A DNA stretch of 64,000 nt from Channallabes apus (GCA_030522415.1 CM060107.1:19228553-19292552), one strand, 5' to 3'; numbered from the stretch's first letter, positions 24,253-36,014 are shown. Numbers and translations are program-made. Notes: generated by a model not told the origin, from the letters alone.

Positions 24253-25873
24253 CAGTGGTGTGAAAAACTATTTGCCCCTTCCTGATTTCTTATTCTTTTG
24301 CATATTTGTCACACATAAATGTTTCTGCTCATCAAAAACCGTTAACTATTAGTCAAAGATAACATAATTGAACACAAAATGCAGTTTTTAAATTAAGGTT
24401 TACGTTATTAAGGGAGAAAAAAAACTCCAAATCTACATGGCCCTGTGTGAAAAAGTGATTGCCCCCCTTGTTAAAAAATAACTTAACTGTGGTTTATCAC
24501 ACCTGAGTTCAATTTCTGTAGTCACCCCCAGGCCTGATTACTGTCACACCTGTTTCAATCAAGAAATCACTTAAATAGGAGCTACCTGACACATAGAAGT
24601 AGACCAAAAGCACCTCAAAAGCTAGACATCATGCCAAGATCCAAAGAAATTCAGGAACAAATGAGAAGAAAAGTAATTGAGATCTATCAGTCTGGTAAAG
24701 GTTATAAAGCCATTTCTAAAACTTTGGGACTCCAGCGAACCACAGTGAGAGCCATTATCCACAAATGGCAAAAACATGGAACAGTGGTGAACTTTCCCAG
24801 GAGTGGCCGGCCGACCAAAATTACCCCAAGAGCGCACAGACAACTCATCCGAGAGGCCACAAAAGACCCCAGGACAACATCTAAAGAACTGCAGGCCTCA
24901 CTTGCCTCAATTAAGGTCGGTGTTCACGACTCCACCATAAGAAAGAGACTGGGCAAAAACGGCCTGCATGGCAGATTTCCAAGGCGCAAACCACTTTTAA
25001 GCAAAAAGAACATTAAGGCTCGTCTCAATTTTGCTAAAAAAAACATCTCAATGATTGCCAAGACTTTTGGGAAAATACCTTGTGGACCGACGAGACAAAA
25101 GTTGAACTTTTTGGAAGGTGCGTGTCCCGTTACATCTGGTGTAAAAGTAACACAGCATTTCAGAAAAAGAACATCATACCAACAGTAAAATATGGTGGTG
25201 GTAGTGTGATGGTCTGGGGTTGTTTTGCTGCTTCAGGACCTGGAAGGCTTGCTGTGATAGATGGAACCATGAATTCTACTGTCTACCAAAAAATCCTGAA
25301 GGAGAATGTCCGGCCATCTGTTCCTCAACTCAAGCTGAAGCAATCTTGGGTGCTGCGGCAGGACAATGACCCAAAACACACCAGCAAATCCACCTCTGAA
25401 TGGCTGAAGAAAAACAAAATGAAGACTTTGGAGTGGCCTAGTCAAAGTCCTGACCTGAATCCTATTGAGATGTTGTGGCATGACCTTAAAAAGGCGGTTC
25501 ATGCTAGAAAACCCTCAAATAAAGCTGAATTACAACAATTCTGCAAAGATGAGTGGGCCAAAATTCCTCCAGAGCGCTGTAAAAGACGCGTTGCAAGTTA
25601 TCGCAACCGCTTGATTGTAGTTATTGCTGCTAAGGGTGGCCCAACCAGTTATTAGGTTCAGGGGGCAATTACTTTTTCACACAGGGCCATGCAGGTTTGG
25701 ATTTTTTTTCTCCCTAAATAATAAAACCCCTCATTTAAAAACTGCATTTTGTGTTTACTTGTGTTATCTTTGACTAATAGTTAAATGTGTTTGATGATCA
25801 GAAACATTTTGTGTGACAAACATGCAAAAGAATAAGAAATCAGGAGGGGGGCAAATAGTTTTTCACACCACTG
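24253..25873 (+). mobile_element. Tc1/mariner transposon, copy A, 1,621 bp
   Basis: TA dinucleotides at 24251-24252 and 25874-25875 bound inverted ends starting CAGTGGTGTGAAAAACTATT. The inverted similarity extends well inward. A nearly full DD34E transposase lies on the + strand. A second copy of the same family in the opposite orientation is at 51331-52946. Confidence 0.95.
24631..25655 (+). pseudogene. Tc1 transposase of copy A, one frameshift
   Basis: The gene encodes a DD34E transposase of about 340 residues in two frames that meet near 25036-25080. The N-terminal part has the bipartite DNA-binding region with the GRP linker (PRSGRPTKI). The C-terminal part has the first aspartate in WTDETKVE, the second in RQDNDPKH and the glutamate in [11 protein letters not shown], spaced by 34. 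The break is explained by an A run of eight at 25036-25043, where copy B has six. Apart from this the frame looks well preserved. Confidence 0.92.
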
Positions 25874-25875
25874 TA

Positions 25876-27955
25876 TTTTGAAAAGAGACATCAGAAGAGA
25901 AACTGACAGAATGGTTACGGTAATTTAAATAGTCACTCTTTACAACCATAGTAAACACCTCAGAGGGTATGGACTCACTAAAACTGGACAGCTGACTAGT
26001 GGTAATGCAGGTAATGCTTTTCAATCTTCATCTGTTAGTTTGCAGTGGGCCGCTCCTGCCTAATGATTGGCTGATTGAATAAATACATGAATGTGTAGGT
26101 GTACAGGTTCTCTTTTTAAATGAGACTGGTTAGTGTATATTCCTTCAATTTTGTCTGAATACTGAATAGGCACATTTTAACGTTTTTTACAAGTTCCATT
26201 ACTAAATCATACATGTTCTAGAAATATTCTAGGAATTATTTGCATTTGCAGTACCTACTGAATCATTGCTATGTTTAGGAAGTTCAGCAGCCTTGAACAG
26301 AAATAATGGCTTATTTATCACAACAAATAACCTTTAGTTAGCGTTTGAAGCTAAGCAAACTCTGTCTCTCTGTCTCTTCCATATCACAGTGTGTGGATAA
26401 ATAGTTATATGGCTATATGCTTATTGAACAGTGCCAAAGTTTGTTATTTCACAGCTTTCTCACAGTAAAACAACAAATACAATGAGGAAAAAACAATAAA
26501 GTGTAGTGATAAACAGTATAAAAAACACATGGTAATGCGAAGCCCATCTGTCTAATCTCATGCCACCCTAAGAAATGTCCTATCCTCATGCTGAGAACAT
26601 CAAACACAATGAATATTTGACAAACAGACAGACAGACAGATCAATCTGGAGAAAAACATGTTAGGACAAATAAACAGCACCACTGCATAAATAACACAGC
26701 CACACTGCACACAGAGAAACACAGACAGACCAGGTTCAGAATTTTCAAGCAAGGAGCAGCACAGAAACACTAAAAAGCAATGCGCTTTTTCACGAGACTC
26801 ACAAGAGTTATTTTTGAAACTTTATAGAATAGGGGGAAACATCCAAGAACATGCTGACTGCTGACAAAAACATGTACCAAGCTAATAAAACCTGCTTGGT
26901 GCAGAAGAAAAGGGGGGAAAAAATGAAAATCAGTCACAAACAATGATGACAGAATAGTTAGGTTATAAGCATTTACATCAGGCCTATAATTTATTTTCCT
27001 ATTTTGGTAAAGACACCATACTTTGGGCTCATGAACAGATTATTTTCTGAATGGAAACTCTCTCTGATAAACTGTTTGAGGAATGTTTTTCTTCTTATTT
27101 TAGTGCTAAGCAACCTGTGTGCTTTTAAGGCCTAAAATATTATGCCTCATAACATAAAAAAAAAAAACTTATAATGTATAATAACATTTATTCCATCTTC
27201 CACAACAACGTTAATCTAGCCCATTCAATTAGGGTTTGATCTTGTTCTTTGTGGAAGTGTATTGAGTAAAAACTATAATAATTTAGTAACATTTTACTCT
27301 AAGCATTATAAGCAATGCTGCCTTAGTCTTGCTTTGGTTAAGCATCACTTATTTATCCCGCTCCTTCTTTCAGAGCAAGATTATCAGGTTATCAACACGT
27401 CATTAGAATGTGCTTTCTAATAGTTAAATATTCACAACATCAACGAATCATTAGCGGCCCTATATAAAAATAAAATGAACAAAAGTCATGGTTTTAAGTG
27501 CTAACTGCTCAGGTATAACATAAAACACATGACCCAGATTTAAATTCATATGAAAAGCTAAAGCTTTAACCTAAACCCTATTTTAACCCTTTAACTTTTA
27601 ATACAGATTGGTAAAGCTTGTTATCACAACACGTTTTGAGCACATGCAGCTATTAAGAGTAACAAGAACAAGGCTGGTTTCAAAATGTCACGGATCAGTT
27701 TTGCTAGAAAACAATATAAAAAAAAATATTACCATGCTTAGGACATAGTGTTGCTATGCACATAGTGTTCTTGCACTGATGTCCAGCTACAAGAAGCTAC
27801 AGATTTCTATGGTTATATGAAGGGCACAAAATGGTGTAGCTTCTTCTCTCCTTTCTTCTTGAACGCAGTAGCCGTAAACTTCCCTGGGCGAAAAAAATCG
27901 GTCTTTTTTTTCTTTGCTTTGTGTTTGTTCCTCCTTCTTCAATCATGTGCTCCAT
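25876..27955. other. 3' flank of kcnip1
   Basis: The part next to 27956 is presumably the 3' untranslated region of the - strand kcnip1 gene; a TTTATT (AATAAA on the - strand) occurs near 27188. A short (CAGA)n tract is near 26625. Nothing else was recognised. Confidence 0.45.
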
Positions 27956-28003
27956 TTATATGACATTCTGAAATAGTTGTAAGGATCTCATGATGTTGTC
28001 ATC
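27956..28003 (-). CDS. kcnip1: kcnip1 last coding exon
   Basis: This exon encodes the C-terminal [15 protein letters not shown] and a TAA stop at 27956-27958. The acceptor is TTGTACAG just above 28003. Confidence 0.93.
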   Translation of the reverse strand, partial: DDNIMRSLQLFQNVI

Positions 28004-29731
28004 CTGTACAAAAAGACAATAAACAATCTGTACTCACAAGGAAGCTATATTTAATCAAGAAATTCTATTATTTTAACCTATTACAAGTAACTTACATATT
28101 TACAGAATATGAGGATGTCAGGTCAACAGACCTGGAAAATACCTATCTTGAAAGAGCAGGACTTCAACATGAATGAATATCATTCATCTATCATCTAGAC
28201 TAATTATCTTGTGTAGGGTCATGGAAGATCTGGAGTCCATCAAGGGAAACCAAGGGTACACACTGGATGGGATACTAACCCATCGCAAACCCGTCTGAAG
28301 TCAGACAAAATTGAAACACCAATCAATCTACACATATATTTTTGAACTGTGGAAGGAAACCAGATTACCTAGAGAAAACCTACCATGTACAGGAAGAGAC
28401 GTGACATTCCACAAAACTGACTGGAGGAAACATTTGAACTCCCAATACTGAAAGTGCAGGGTGACAGTGCTAAGCACTAAGCCACACTGTAACAACATTA
28501 TATAAGGGAGGATTTTAAACTATTGCAAACAGTGTGGACTGACTAAGAATGTTAGCTATGTTGGTATGTAATAAACAGCCATCTACCAAGCCATCTTAGC
28601 CAATAGCTAGCCAATACATTGGTATCTAGCAATTGGCTTAGCAATAGCTAAAGTAATTACTTGTTACAGTATATATAGTTTAAGGCAACATTTGATGCTG
28701 CACTTTTATCATGTCAGAGTGGTGAATAGGGTCTGTCCACATGCCACCCAGCATATTGGGCAACGGATACTCCCCACCCTGGAGATATATCCGTCATTTT
28801 TGTAGCATGTTCGGGTTGTCAGCTCATACGCCTGATTGTATATGGCATGGGGTTGAAAGACCTTGCTCAAGAATTGAACAGTGGCAGCCCAGCGGTATAA
28901 GGGCTCAAACCGGGGAGCTGTCCAACACTTTAGGTGCTGAGCTAAGGCCCCAGCATGTCAGACAAATATATAATTATTATGAAAAATAATGTATATATAA
29001 AGAATCCAGGTATATCCATAATTCCAGAGTTTAAAGAAAATGTCTATCAATAAGAAGTACATAGTTTATCTATGGACACTGTATGAACCAATTAAAAAAT
29101 AATACTCTAAGAACTTTGAACTGAGCTGATAACGTTATGAAAATGAAGTGTGGGGGGGGGGGGGGGGTATAGTAACAAGCAGACATTAATGTGTTAAAAA
29201 TCTGAGGAGCAGGGTGGGTATTTTGTTGTGTTAGAGTGAACTGTATTTGCCACTAGAGGGCACTGCATACAAGGAATCATAAAAGACCAAAACTAAAGGA
29301 AAAAAGGCCACAACTAGGAGGAATGGTGTACTGTAGGTACCTCTTGGCAGGATAAAATGAACTCATCAAGAGTCACAACTCCATCTCTGTTTTTGTCCAT
29401 TTTCTGTAGATGACAATAAAATGTATTCTACAACTGAGAATTAGTACATTTAAAGTAACTGTATTTGCATCCTTATCTCTCTATACACACATATGTGAAA
29501 AGAGGGAAAGCTTCTACATTAATAATAAAGCGGTTTCTTACCTGAAAGAAAGCATCTACATGCTGTTTGGGTGTGTCTATCTTTAGAGCAGGATAGGTAT
29601 ATTTTCCCATCATATCATAGATAGCTCTCACAATGTCCGTCATCTCCTGCACAGCAGATAATATATAGTGGTAACAGGTTAGCTGAAAAATTATGTGAAT
29701 ACACAGGTGGTGTATATTCAAATATGTAAAT

Positions 29732-29803
<72 letters not shown>

Positions 29804-30207
29804 CCTTGTTAATGTAGCCATCTCTGTTGATGTCATACAGGTTGAAAGTCCACTGCAACTTCTCCTGTGTGGAACCTCTCAGCAAGATAGACAGAGCTGT
29901 CACAAAGTCCTAGATACAAGCAGAGAGATGAGAAGAACAGAATGTGACATGAAAAAGGCTCACACTTGGCCAAACTTGAGCACAGTCATTTGTGGTGATG
30001 ATGATGATGATGATGATGATAATGCAAGGGCAAAAATAAGTCTTCAGATCATGACATTTGCATGTTTTAATGAATTAAGTAATGAAGTAATGGATGAATG
30101 AATGGATAAATGAACTGTAAATGATTTTGCCTAGTCAGTGTTTACAGTGGATCTCAGGATCAACGTATACAGTTTTTGGATGGGACAACAGCTTGTTGCA
30201 GAGCACA

Positions 30208-30275
<68 letters not shown>

Positions 30276-30288
30276 ACACACATACACA

Positions 30289-30333
<45 letters not shown>

Positions 30334-30613
30334 TCACACCTAGAGATATATATCTATCTCTATCTCCATGAGAAAATATTGATTCACATTGATAGTAACC
30401 CAAGCTCGAAATTAAATCACAAACCCTAGAGCTGAGACCCAGTTGAGGGTTAAGTGCTAGCCAATTCTGTTAAGATTTTATTTATTTAACATACAGAATA
30501 ATTCAAGTTTTTTCTTGAAGAAATATTTTGCTGCCATATTCAACATAAACCATGACGCCTGACTATCTGTGGTTTATGAACATTTCATATCCGAGGTAAC
30601 TCCAAGTTTGTTT

Positions 30614-30667
<54 letters not shown>

Positions 30668-33278
30668 TTTAATTGTATTTATTTATTTATTTATTTTTGA
30701 TAAGCCACTAAATGTATACGAGATGTTTACACTAATATGTTATTTCAATACTAAAATATTGCACCTTTTTAGTTTTTTGTCCTTACTGAGGGTTTTTCTA
30801 TGTAGAAATTTTCATGGTTCCGTATCTGTTAGCCTAAACACAGGCTCATTACATCAGGACAAGCGCTTTCATTACTGAACATGAAAATAGTGACTGAATA
30901 ATAATGTGAAAAATACTGGCAGATGCCCAACCTGGCCTGAAATCAATTAGTTAATGTTAGAAGAAATTAGATGTGAGTCATAACGAGATATACAATAATT
31001 AAATAGGAGGAACTGACTGAATGAGTGTGATGAGAAGGAGAAACAGAGTATTGCACACAGAGTGACAAAGAGGATCACCTCAAACTTGATAGAGCCGCTG
31101 TGGCCCGAGTCGAAGGCGTTAAACAGGTAGTGAGCATATGTGCTGGCATCTATAGACAACAGCAGAGACTCTGTTGAGAACATGCATACACACGTAAACA
31201 TGCACATTTTATTTTTTAACATACACGTATGGACTTACCCCCTTGAGGAAAGAACTGTGAGTAAATCTGTTTAAATGTTTCTTCATTGACAACCCCACTA
31301 GGACATTCCTAAGAAAGAAGAAAGATCAACAACTAAAAACATACTGTAGGAAGTACACTAAACCTGACATGTCGTCTATACCGCATAATCCTGTATACAG
31401 GGTCACGGGGAGTCTTAGGAGACTTAACATGCAATTTCCATGCACACAATGGCAGGAATTGACCAGGCCAGGAATCAAACCTGGACCCTGGAGGTGCAGC
31501 CAACAGTGCTAACCACTAAGCCACTAAGTGAGGAATAAGAACTAATTAATCATTTAAAAAAAAACAATTGCGTAAAAGTTAGTACCCTTTTTAATTATAC
31601 ATTTATTTGTGTAAAAAAATAAAACTCATCTGTTCATAGCAGGTCTTAGTATTAGGCACATACAACCTCAGACAAAGAACAATACATAACCTTCTTTTTA
31701 TACAGTATATAATTTTTCACTGTGCCATTATTTATTTAACAAGAAATGAAGTCGTACCCTGAGTCTCCTGGGATAGGCTCCAGGTCCCGCGACCCTAAAT
31801 ACAGGATAAAGCAGTATAGAAGATGAATGAATGAATGAATGAAGAAATGAAGTCTAAAAGAAATAAACATTCCCTCTTACTACTTATATAGGATTTAACA
31901 GGGTAAGTTGCAGCCAGGTACTGATAATCATTAGTCCTTGATTAATTGATCATCGGCTGGTGTGAATATCTCTATAAAAGCAGAAGTTTTTGCAGTTTGC
32001 TTTTCAGGAGCATTTAGGTGTATAACACAATATCAAGAGGGAATACGTAAAGAAGCAGTTGCTGCTGCACATCACTCTGGGAAGAGCTATAACACCATTT
32101 CCAAAATCGCAAAAAGGGTTTCTTGCCAGGGGTGGATGTTCCAGCACATTGACCACATGGTCAAACCTTACAATGATAAATGGAATCCAAAAAGCTAAAC
32201 TTCAGGCCTCACTGAGCATGTTAAATGTTAACGTACATGACGGCACAATTAGAAGAAGAGTGAACAAGTACAGTTTGTTTGGAAGGGTTGCCAGGAGAAA
32301 CTTCATCTGTCTAAAAAGAGCATGGAAGCATGACTAAGGTTTGCAACACCTCATCTGACAAAGACAAAGCAGAAGGCATCTGTCCTATGGACAGATGATA
32401 CCAAAGTGGAATTAAAGAGCCTTAATGCCTAGCATCATTCTTGGCAAAAACCAAATACCATTTCAGCAGAAACACCTCATATATATATATTGTCAAGCAT
32501 GGCAGTTGAGGGGTGATGATTTGGGCTTGTTTTTGCAACCACTGGACCTGGGCACCCTGTAATCATTGAGTCGACCATGTTCTCATTTGTATACCAGAGT
32601 ATTCTCCTGTAGATGCGAGAAGCATGGCCAAAATTGGGTCATGTAACAAATTGACTGGGGAAAAAAAGAAAGGCTTATTTAATGTCCAGACCTCAACCCA
32701 ACTAAAATAATGTGGCAGGACCCTAAGACAGCTGTACATACAGTATGTGAATGCACAAAAACCTCAATGAACTAATGTTGCAATGTTGTAAAGAAGAATT
32801 GGCCAAAACAATGTAAGAGACTGATAAAATAATACAAGAAACAATTATTTCAAGTTTTTCTGCTAGAGGTGGATGTACAAGGTGTAGAATCATGGAGTAC
32901 TTAGTACTGGACACATGTTTTTTTTTTTTGTTTAATAAATAATGGCATGAAAATGTTATGTTGTTGCTTGTCTGAGGTAATATTTGTCTAATGTTAAGAC
33001 CCACTATGATTAGATGATCTTTTTCACACACAAAAAAACATATCATTAAAAGAAGAGGGTACTAACTTTTGAACATGCCTTATAAAACTAAAAACACTGA
33101 TGAATGACAATTATGTTTTTGTGTAAGTATCGGTAAGAATGTGTGTGCAACATGTACATTTTTAAACCCCCTATAGAGTTCTTGCAGTTCCCTCTTGCTG
33201 AAGTTGGTCTGAGCTTCCAACTGTTCCAAACCCTCTGGACGATGACACACCATTGTCATCTCCAAATCATCGTCCAGC
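27956..33278 (-). CDS. kcnip1: Kv-channel-interacting protein 1-like (KChIP1), 3' seven coding exons
   Basis: KChIPs are calcium-binding proteins of the neuronal calcium sensor family that bind the N-terminus of Kv4 channels and tune their trafficking and inactivation. Seven exons with GT-AG borders join in frame to give the conserved core, 194 residues. EF-hand 1 is degenerate (ECPSG), EF-hand 2 is [12 protein letters not shown], and EF-hands 3 ([12 protein letters not shown]) and 4 ([12 protein letters not shown]) keep canonical ligands. The ending [15 protein letters not shown] and [22 protein letters not shown] identify KChIP1 over KChIP2, 3 or 4. The first exon found starts in phase, so at least one upstream exon encoding the variable N-terminus is missing; it may lie beyond 64000. 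The duplicate (a or b) cannot be told. Confidence 0.92.
28200..28495 (-). mobile_element. diverged copy of the (GAAT)n-tailed SINE
   Basis: The sequence follows the order of the 3662-4041 SINE from tail side to tRNA-like head but with many substitutions. It lies in the last kcnip1 intron. Confidence 0.65.
28690..28960 (-). mobile_element. tRNA-like SINE fragment
   Basis: On the - strand a GGGGCCTTAGCTCAGCACC head and a GGTTTGAGCCC B-box-like word are spaced like a tRNA promoter. The family was not matched to the other SINEs here. Confidence 0.4.
29152..29167. repeat. poly-G run of about 16
   Basis: A long uninterrupted G run lies in the last kcnip1 intron. A similar run is at 49042-49056. 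Confidence 0.9.
29341..29403 (-). CDS. kcnip1: kcnip1 exon with EF-hand 4
   Basis: The 63-bp exon encodes [15 protein letters not shown] and ILSCQE, with the canonical EF-4 loop. The acceptor is CATCTACAG and the donor GAG|GTACCT. Confidence 0.95.
29542..29646 (-). CDS. kcnip1: kcnip1 exon, EF-3 to EF-4 linker
   Basis: The 105-bp exon encodes [19 protein letters not shown] and on to QHVDAFFQ. Its first glutamate supplies position 12 of the EF-3 loop. The donor is CAG|GTAAGA. Confidence 0.95.
29734..29801. repeat. (AC)34 microsatellite that forms the kcnip1 splice donor
   Basis: The tract fills 68 of the 155 bases of this intron. Its last two bases on the + strand side are the GT donor of the exon at 29802-29909, giving GAG|GTGTGTGT on the coding strand. 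Confidence 0.97.
29802..29909 (-). CDS. kcnip1: kcnip1 exon with EF-hand 3
   Basis: The 108-bp exon encodes [31 protein letters not shown] and YINKE. It covers the end of EF-hand 2 and most of EF-hand 3. The acceptor is TTGTATCTAG. The donor lies directly in the (GT)n tract and differs from GTRAGT only at +4. Confidence 0.95.
30210..30330. repeat. long (CA)n microsatellite with TA interruptions
   Basis: Uninterrupted CA repeats are followed by several CACATACACA interruptions. It lies within a kcnip1 intron. The frames through it are artefacts. Confidence 0.97.
30617..30663. repeat. (TA)n microsatellite
   Basis: More than 20 TA units occur in the same kcnip1 intron, followed by a short (TTTA)n tract. 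Confidence 0.95.
31079..31149 (-). CDS. kcnip1: kcnip1 71-bp exon with EF-hand 2
   Basis: The exon encodes [13 protein letters not shown] and [11 protein letters not shown], finishing a codon split with the exon at 31239. The acceptor is GTCTATAG and the donor GAG|GTGATC. The intron to the previous exon is only 89 bp. Confidence 0.95.
31239..31308 (-). CDS. kcnip1: kcnip1 70-bp exon with degenerate EF-hand 1
   Basis: The exon encodes [20 protein letters not shown] then PQG and one base. Cys-Pro in the loop explains why EF-hand 1 does not bind calcium in this family. The donor is GGG|GTAAGT. Confidence 0.95.
31375..31530 (-). mobile_element. internally deleted copy of the (GAAT)n-tailed SINE
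   Basis: The tail-proximal part is joined to the tRNA-like head, with the middle missing. It lies in the intron before the 70-bp exon. Confidence 0.65.
31575..33075 (+). mobile_element. decayed Tc1 transposon in a kcnip1 intron
   Basis: The ends are inverted repeats sharing AAAAGTTAGTACCCT and further words up to about 200 bp inward. Between them are short frames resembling a Tc1 transposase ([40 protein letters not shown]) broken by stops and shifts. A tail-only SINE has inserted near the left end. Confidence 0.8.
31754..31841 (+). mobile_element. 5'-truncated SINE, tail only (88 bp)
   Basis: A 13-bp duplication AAGAAATGAAGTC (31741-31753 and 31842-31854) flanks the 3' part of the (GAAT)n-tailed SINE. 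Confidence 0.9.
33158..33278 (-). CDS. kcnip1: kcnip1 exon, start of conserved core
   Basis: The 121-bp exon gives one base plus 40 codons: [40 protein letters not shown]. The acceptor is TGTAGATAG and the donor AAT|GTACAT, a weaker consensus. It is the most upstream exon identified. Confidence 0.94.
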
Positions 33279-33424
33279 CTATCTACAGAGAGGGACAGAG
33301 AATAAAATATACATGATACATGATGCATAGAAACTGGTTCATGCTAACTTTACCTCTGGATTGGATTATTATAGTGACATATGATGATCCACCAGGTATA
33401 TAAACAAGCTACAGTTATAGTTAG

Positions 33425-33620
33425 TTCTGAATGCCTCAGCAAGAGTCCTTACTATAACCAGAAGATATAAATTATTCTTCTCTATGTTCTCCATAATCTT
33501 TCACTGCACTGACTCCCAGTGAAATTTTTCATTTATTTTGAAATCCTACTATTAAAATATAAAGCGCTGAATGGTCTCACACCACAGTTCCTGCGTAAAC
33601 TGTTACATAATGATCTGCCA
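33425..33620 (+). mobile_element. L2-like LINE fragment
   Basis: The conceptual translation, with breaks, follows the C-terminal end of fish L2-type reverse transcriptases, where a heptad-like HWLPV-type segment leads into a FKALNG-like segment. It lies upstream of the last identified kcnip1 exon. Confidence 0.5.
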
Positions 33621-33639
33621 GGGTATTTTTTGACATATA

Positions 33640-33804
33640 AAATCCAACCTGGCCAAAGAATCAGACATTAACAATGTGATTTGTAATGTAAATGTAGCCT
33701 TAGCAAAGCTTTGTGCTCCTTTAATTTACTCTGAAAGTACTTTTCAGCATTTCACTGTTCAATAGTAGACACACATTCACACACAAATGCTGATTTCGCT
33801 CATT

Positions 33805-33835
<31 letters not shown>

Positions 33836-34820
33836 TTTTGTCTAGTTCATGAAGAAAAAAAACTCCCCCATGTCAACACAGCATGAACACACACTGGTGA
33901 GGATCCACCAAACTTCTCTCCACCAGCACTTCATACCCCTGCTGCCTCAGTCTACTGTTCTATCTAAGCTGTGTATAAGCTGAGCTGACACTCTTCTGAT
34001 GATGTTTTCTTACAGAAATATACAATCTAGACAGAAAGCAGACACATAACACGTGTTAGTCAGTTGGTGTATCTGACAGATGATTGCAATGCAGTTTTGA
34101 TCAGCCACTGTACAATCAGTTTCTTTTCGAAAGCCCAAAAAGGAATGTTTGTCAGAGCAGAACCAGACCTGCTGTCCCAGTCCCAACCAGAAAAAGTATA
34201 TTATCTTTGAGCATCTCTGACAATCTCTAGACAAAATTGTTAAATCATTAGTTTGAGTCTGCACAGTAGGAGTAAGCTTTCCTCAGAAAAAAAGATGAAA
34301 TTGACTCGATCTGTCCTAATACACTATGTTAAGATCACGTCGCCTTAAACATACATACAATAACATACTGCTCATACAGTATATGTATGTATATATATAT
34401 ATGAAACTTGATCTTTCAATTATACCTTTATTTATGATACATTGGAGGGCCCGAAGCCAGTCTCAGAAAAAAAAATGTATGTCTGTATGTCTGCATGTCT
34501 GTCCAGCTACTGTAGATTACATCACAGCGTGTAGTGTTTGTTTTTATTCATTCAGTGCTTTTGCCTCAAGGTGGGCATGGCAATATGCATCACTCAACAG
34601 ACCCAACCAATTCAGCACTTTTGCCTCAAGGTGGGAGTGGCCATATACGTCACTCAACAGAGCCAATCAATGGAATAGTTTACCATACGCAGAATATGCG
34701 GAAGACACGAAACTGACCATCATGCATCTGCAAGCTGGCACAATCCTCAATATACCGTACAGACATGATAGTGCGACTTGGCTTATGGCTTACTTAAGTG
34801 AAATCAAAATGTTGAGGAGT
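33640..34820. other. spacer or kcnip1 intron
   Basis: It contains a (CT)n tract at about 33807-33831 and a 60-bp tandem duplication at 34551-34670. A search by eye for a kcnip1 N-terminal exon here found none. Confidence 0.5.
34551..34670. repeat. two tandem copies of a 60-bp unit
   Basis: Units 34551-34610 and 34611-34670 are about 85% identical, sharing TTTTGCCTCAAGGTGGG and CACTCAACAGA. Confidence 0.9.
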
Positions 34821-34873
34821 TATGAGTAGTTATGTCTGTGGAGATTCATTCATCCAGGTAGAAGTTTCTTCTA

Positions 34874-35029
34874 AATAAAGTTTAATTTACAAAACCACTG
34901 GACTTACAAACTTACTTAAAAACACAAGACGTTTCAGTGTTCATCCAAACACCTTCATCAGTTGTTTGGTGCACAGGAAGTAACTCTGGCAAATGTAGAC
35001 ACAAAGGGGTCACATGATCTAAATCACAT
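34874..35029 (-). repeat. left inverted repeat of the Penelope-like element
   Basis: This is a perfect reverse complement of 37433-37588 by base-by-base reading. Confidence 0.95.
34924..34965 (-). ncRNA. hammerhead-ribozyme-like motif, left repeat
   Basis: On the - strand the core words CTGATGA and GAAA lie in order, followed by CGTC. Stem II is formed by GTGTT with AACAC and stem I by ACAA with TTGT. It is the mirror copy of 37497-37538 and so is antisense to the element. Confidence 0.65.
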
Positions 35030-35050
35030 TTGGTGAGGATAGCCTAATGG

Positions 35051-36014
35051 TGCTACGGGAGTATGAGAAAACGGCAAGGAAAGTGGCGGACTACAGGAAC
35101 CATGTGCGCTTTCACCTAAGATGTCGACTTCATGGAATTACACCTAAAAGCCTCTCAGATCATCTCTTAAGGGCCACAAAGCAACAGATATTTTACATAG
35201 AGCTCAAAAACAGCTGTTAAATGAAAGGATACGACAGGTTCATTTTACTTTGGAGGTCTTGAAGCAAGAAAACAAACGGCTATACCAGAAGTTGGCCACA
35301 AAGTTACCAGAAAATGTTTTACACAAAGTGACTGATTTTGTACAGCATGCACAGTTGGCTCAACACATCAAGAGCAAGGAAAGACAAATTAAGAAGTTTG
35401 ACTTGTTATGCTCACATAGTCAAGACATTCAACAGAATACTCCACCGGATGAAGATGCGAGAGTGAGTTCCGACAAATGGGTGAAGAACCTGTCTGATAG
35501 AGAACTCACAGGGCCGGAGATGGAGGTTTTGGCCAAAGGTCTGAACTATGCAGTTACACCTGATCACATCCCGGTGGTAGATATGATCACTGCAACGGAA
35601 TCAGCTATCCGGAACAATAATATCGCTGAGGAGGAGGCTGAACAGCTCCGCGCTCAGGTTTCCACGTTTCTTTTAAAAACCAAACCCCCACCACCCAATC
35701 TCAGTAAACAGGAAAAAAGGGCCCTGACATCTCTAAGCAAGGATACCAACATCATTATCTTGCCAGCAGACAAGGGGAGATGTACAGTGGTGCTAAATGC
35801 GGATGATTATCATTCCAGGGTGACCACCCTGTTGAGCGATCACAACACATATGAAACTCTTAAAAGAGACCCCACCAGCAAATACAAGAAACAAGTGATT
35901 AATTGTCTACAGTCATTAGAAAAACAAGGAGTGATAGACCGCAAGTTATACTATCACTTGTATCCAGGAGACACCACACCTTGTTTGTACCGTACTAGCC
36001 CCACTGGTTGGTAA
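35051..36014 (+). pseudogene. Penelope-like ORF, N-terminal part
   Basis: Coding similarity begins near 35051, shifts frame near 35180, and then runs open from 35250 to 36014. It includes a Lys-rich N-terminal region and the segment KDTNIIILPADKGRCTVVL that precedes the reverse transcriptase core in these elements. It ends where an internal deletion appears to remove the first RT motifs. Confidence 0.8.

Noticed and set aside
29473..30429. Several open frames rich in CVCVCV or THTHTH
   Set aside because: They are translations of (CA)n tracts; only the exon parts that match kcnip1 were kept.
34010..34264. 84-residue - strand frame upstream of the kcnip1 core, considered as an N-terminal exon
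   Set aside because: It has no similarity to known KChIP N-termini and no suitable donor in the required phase was seen.
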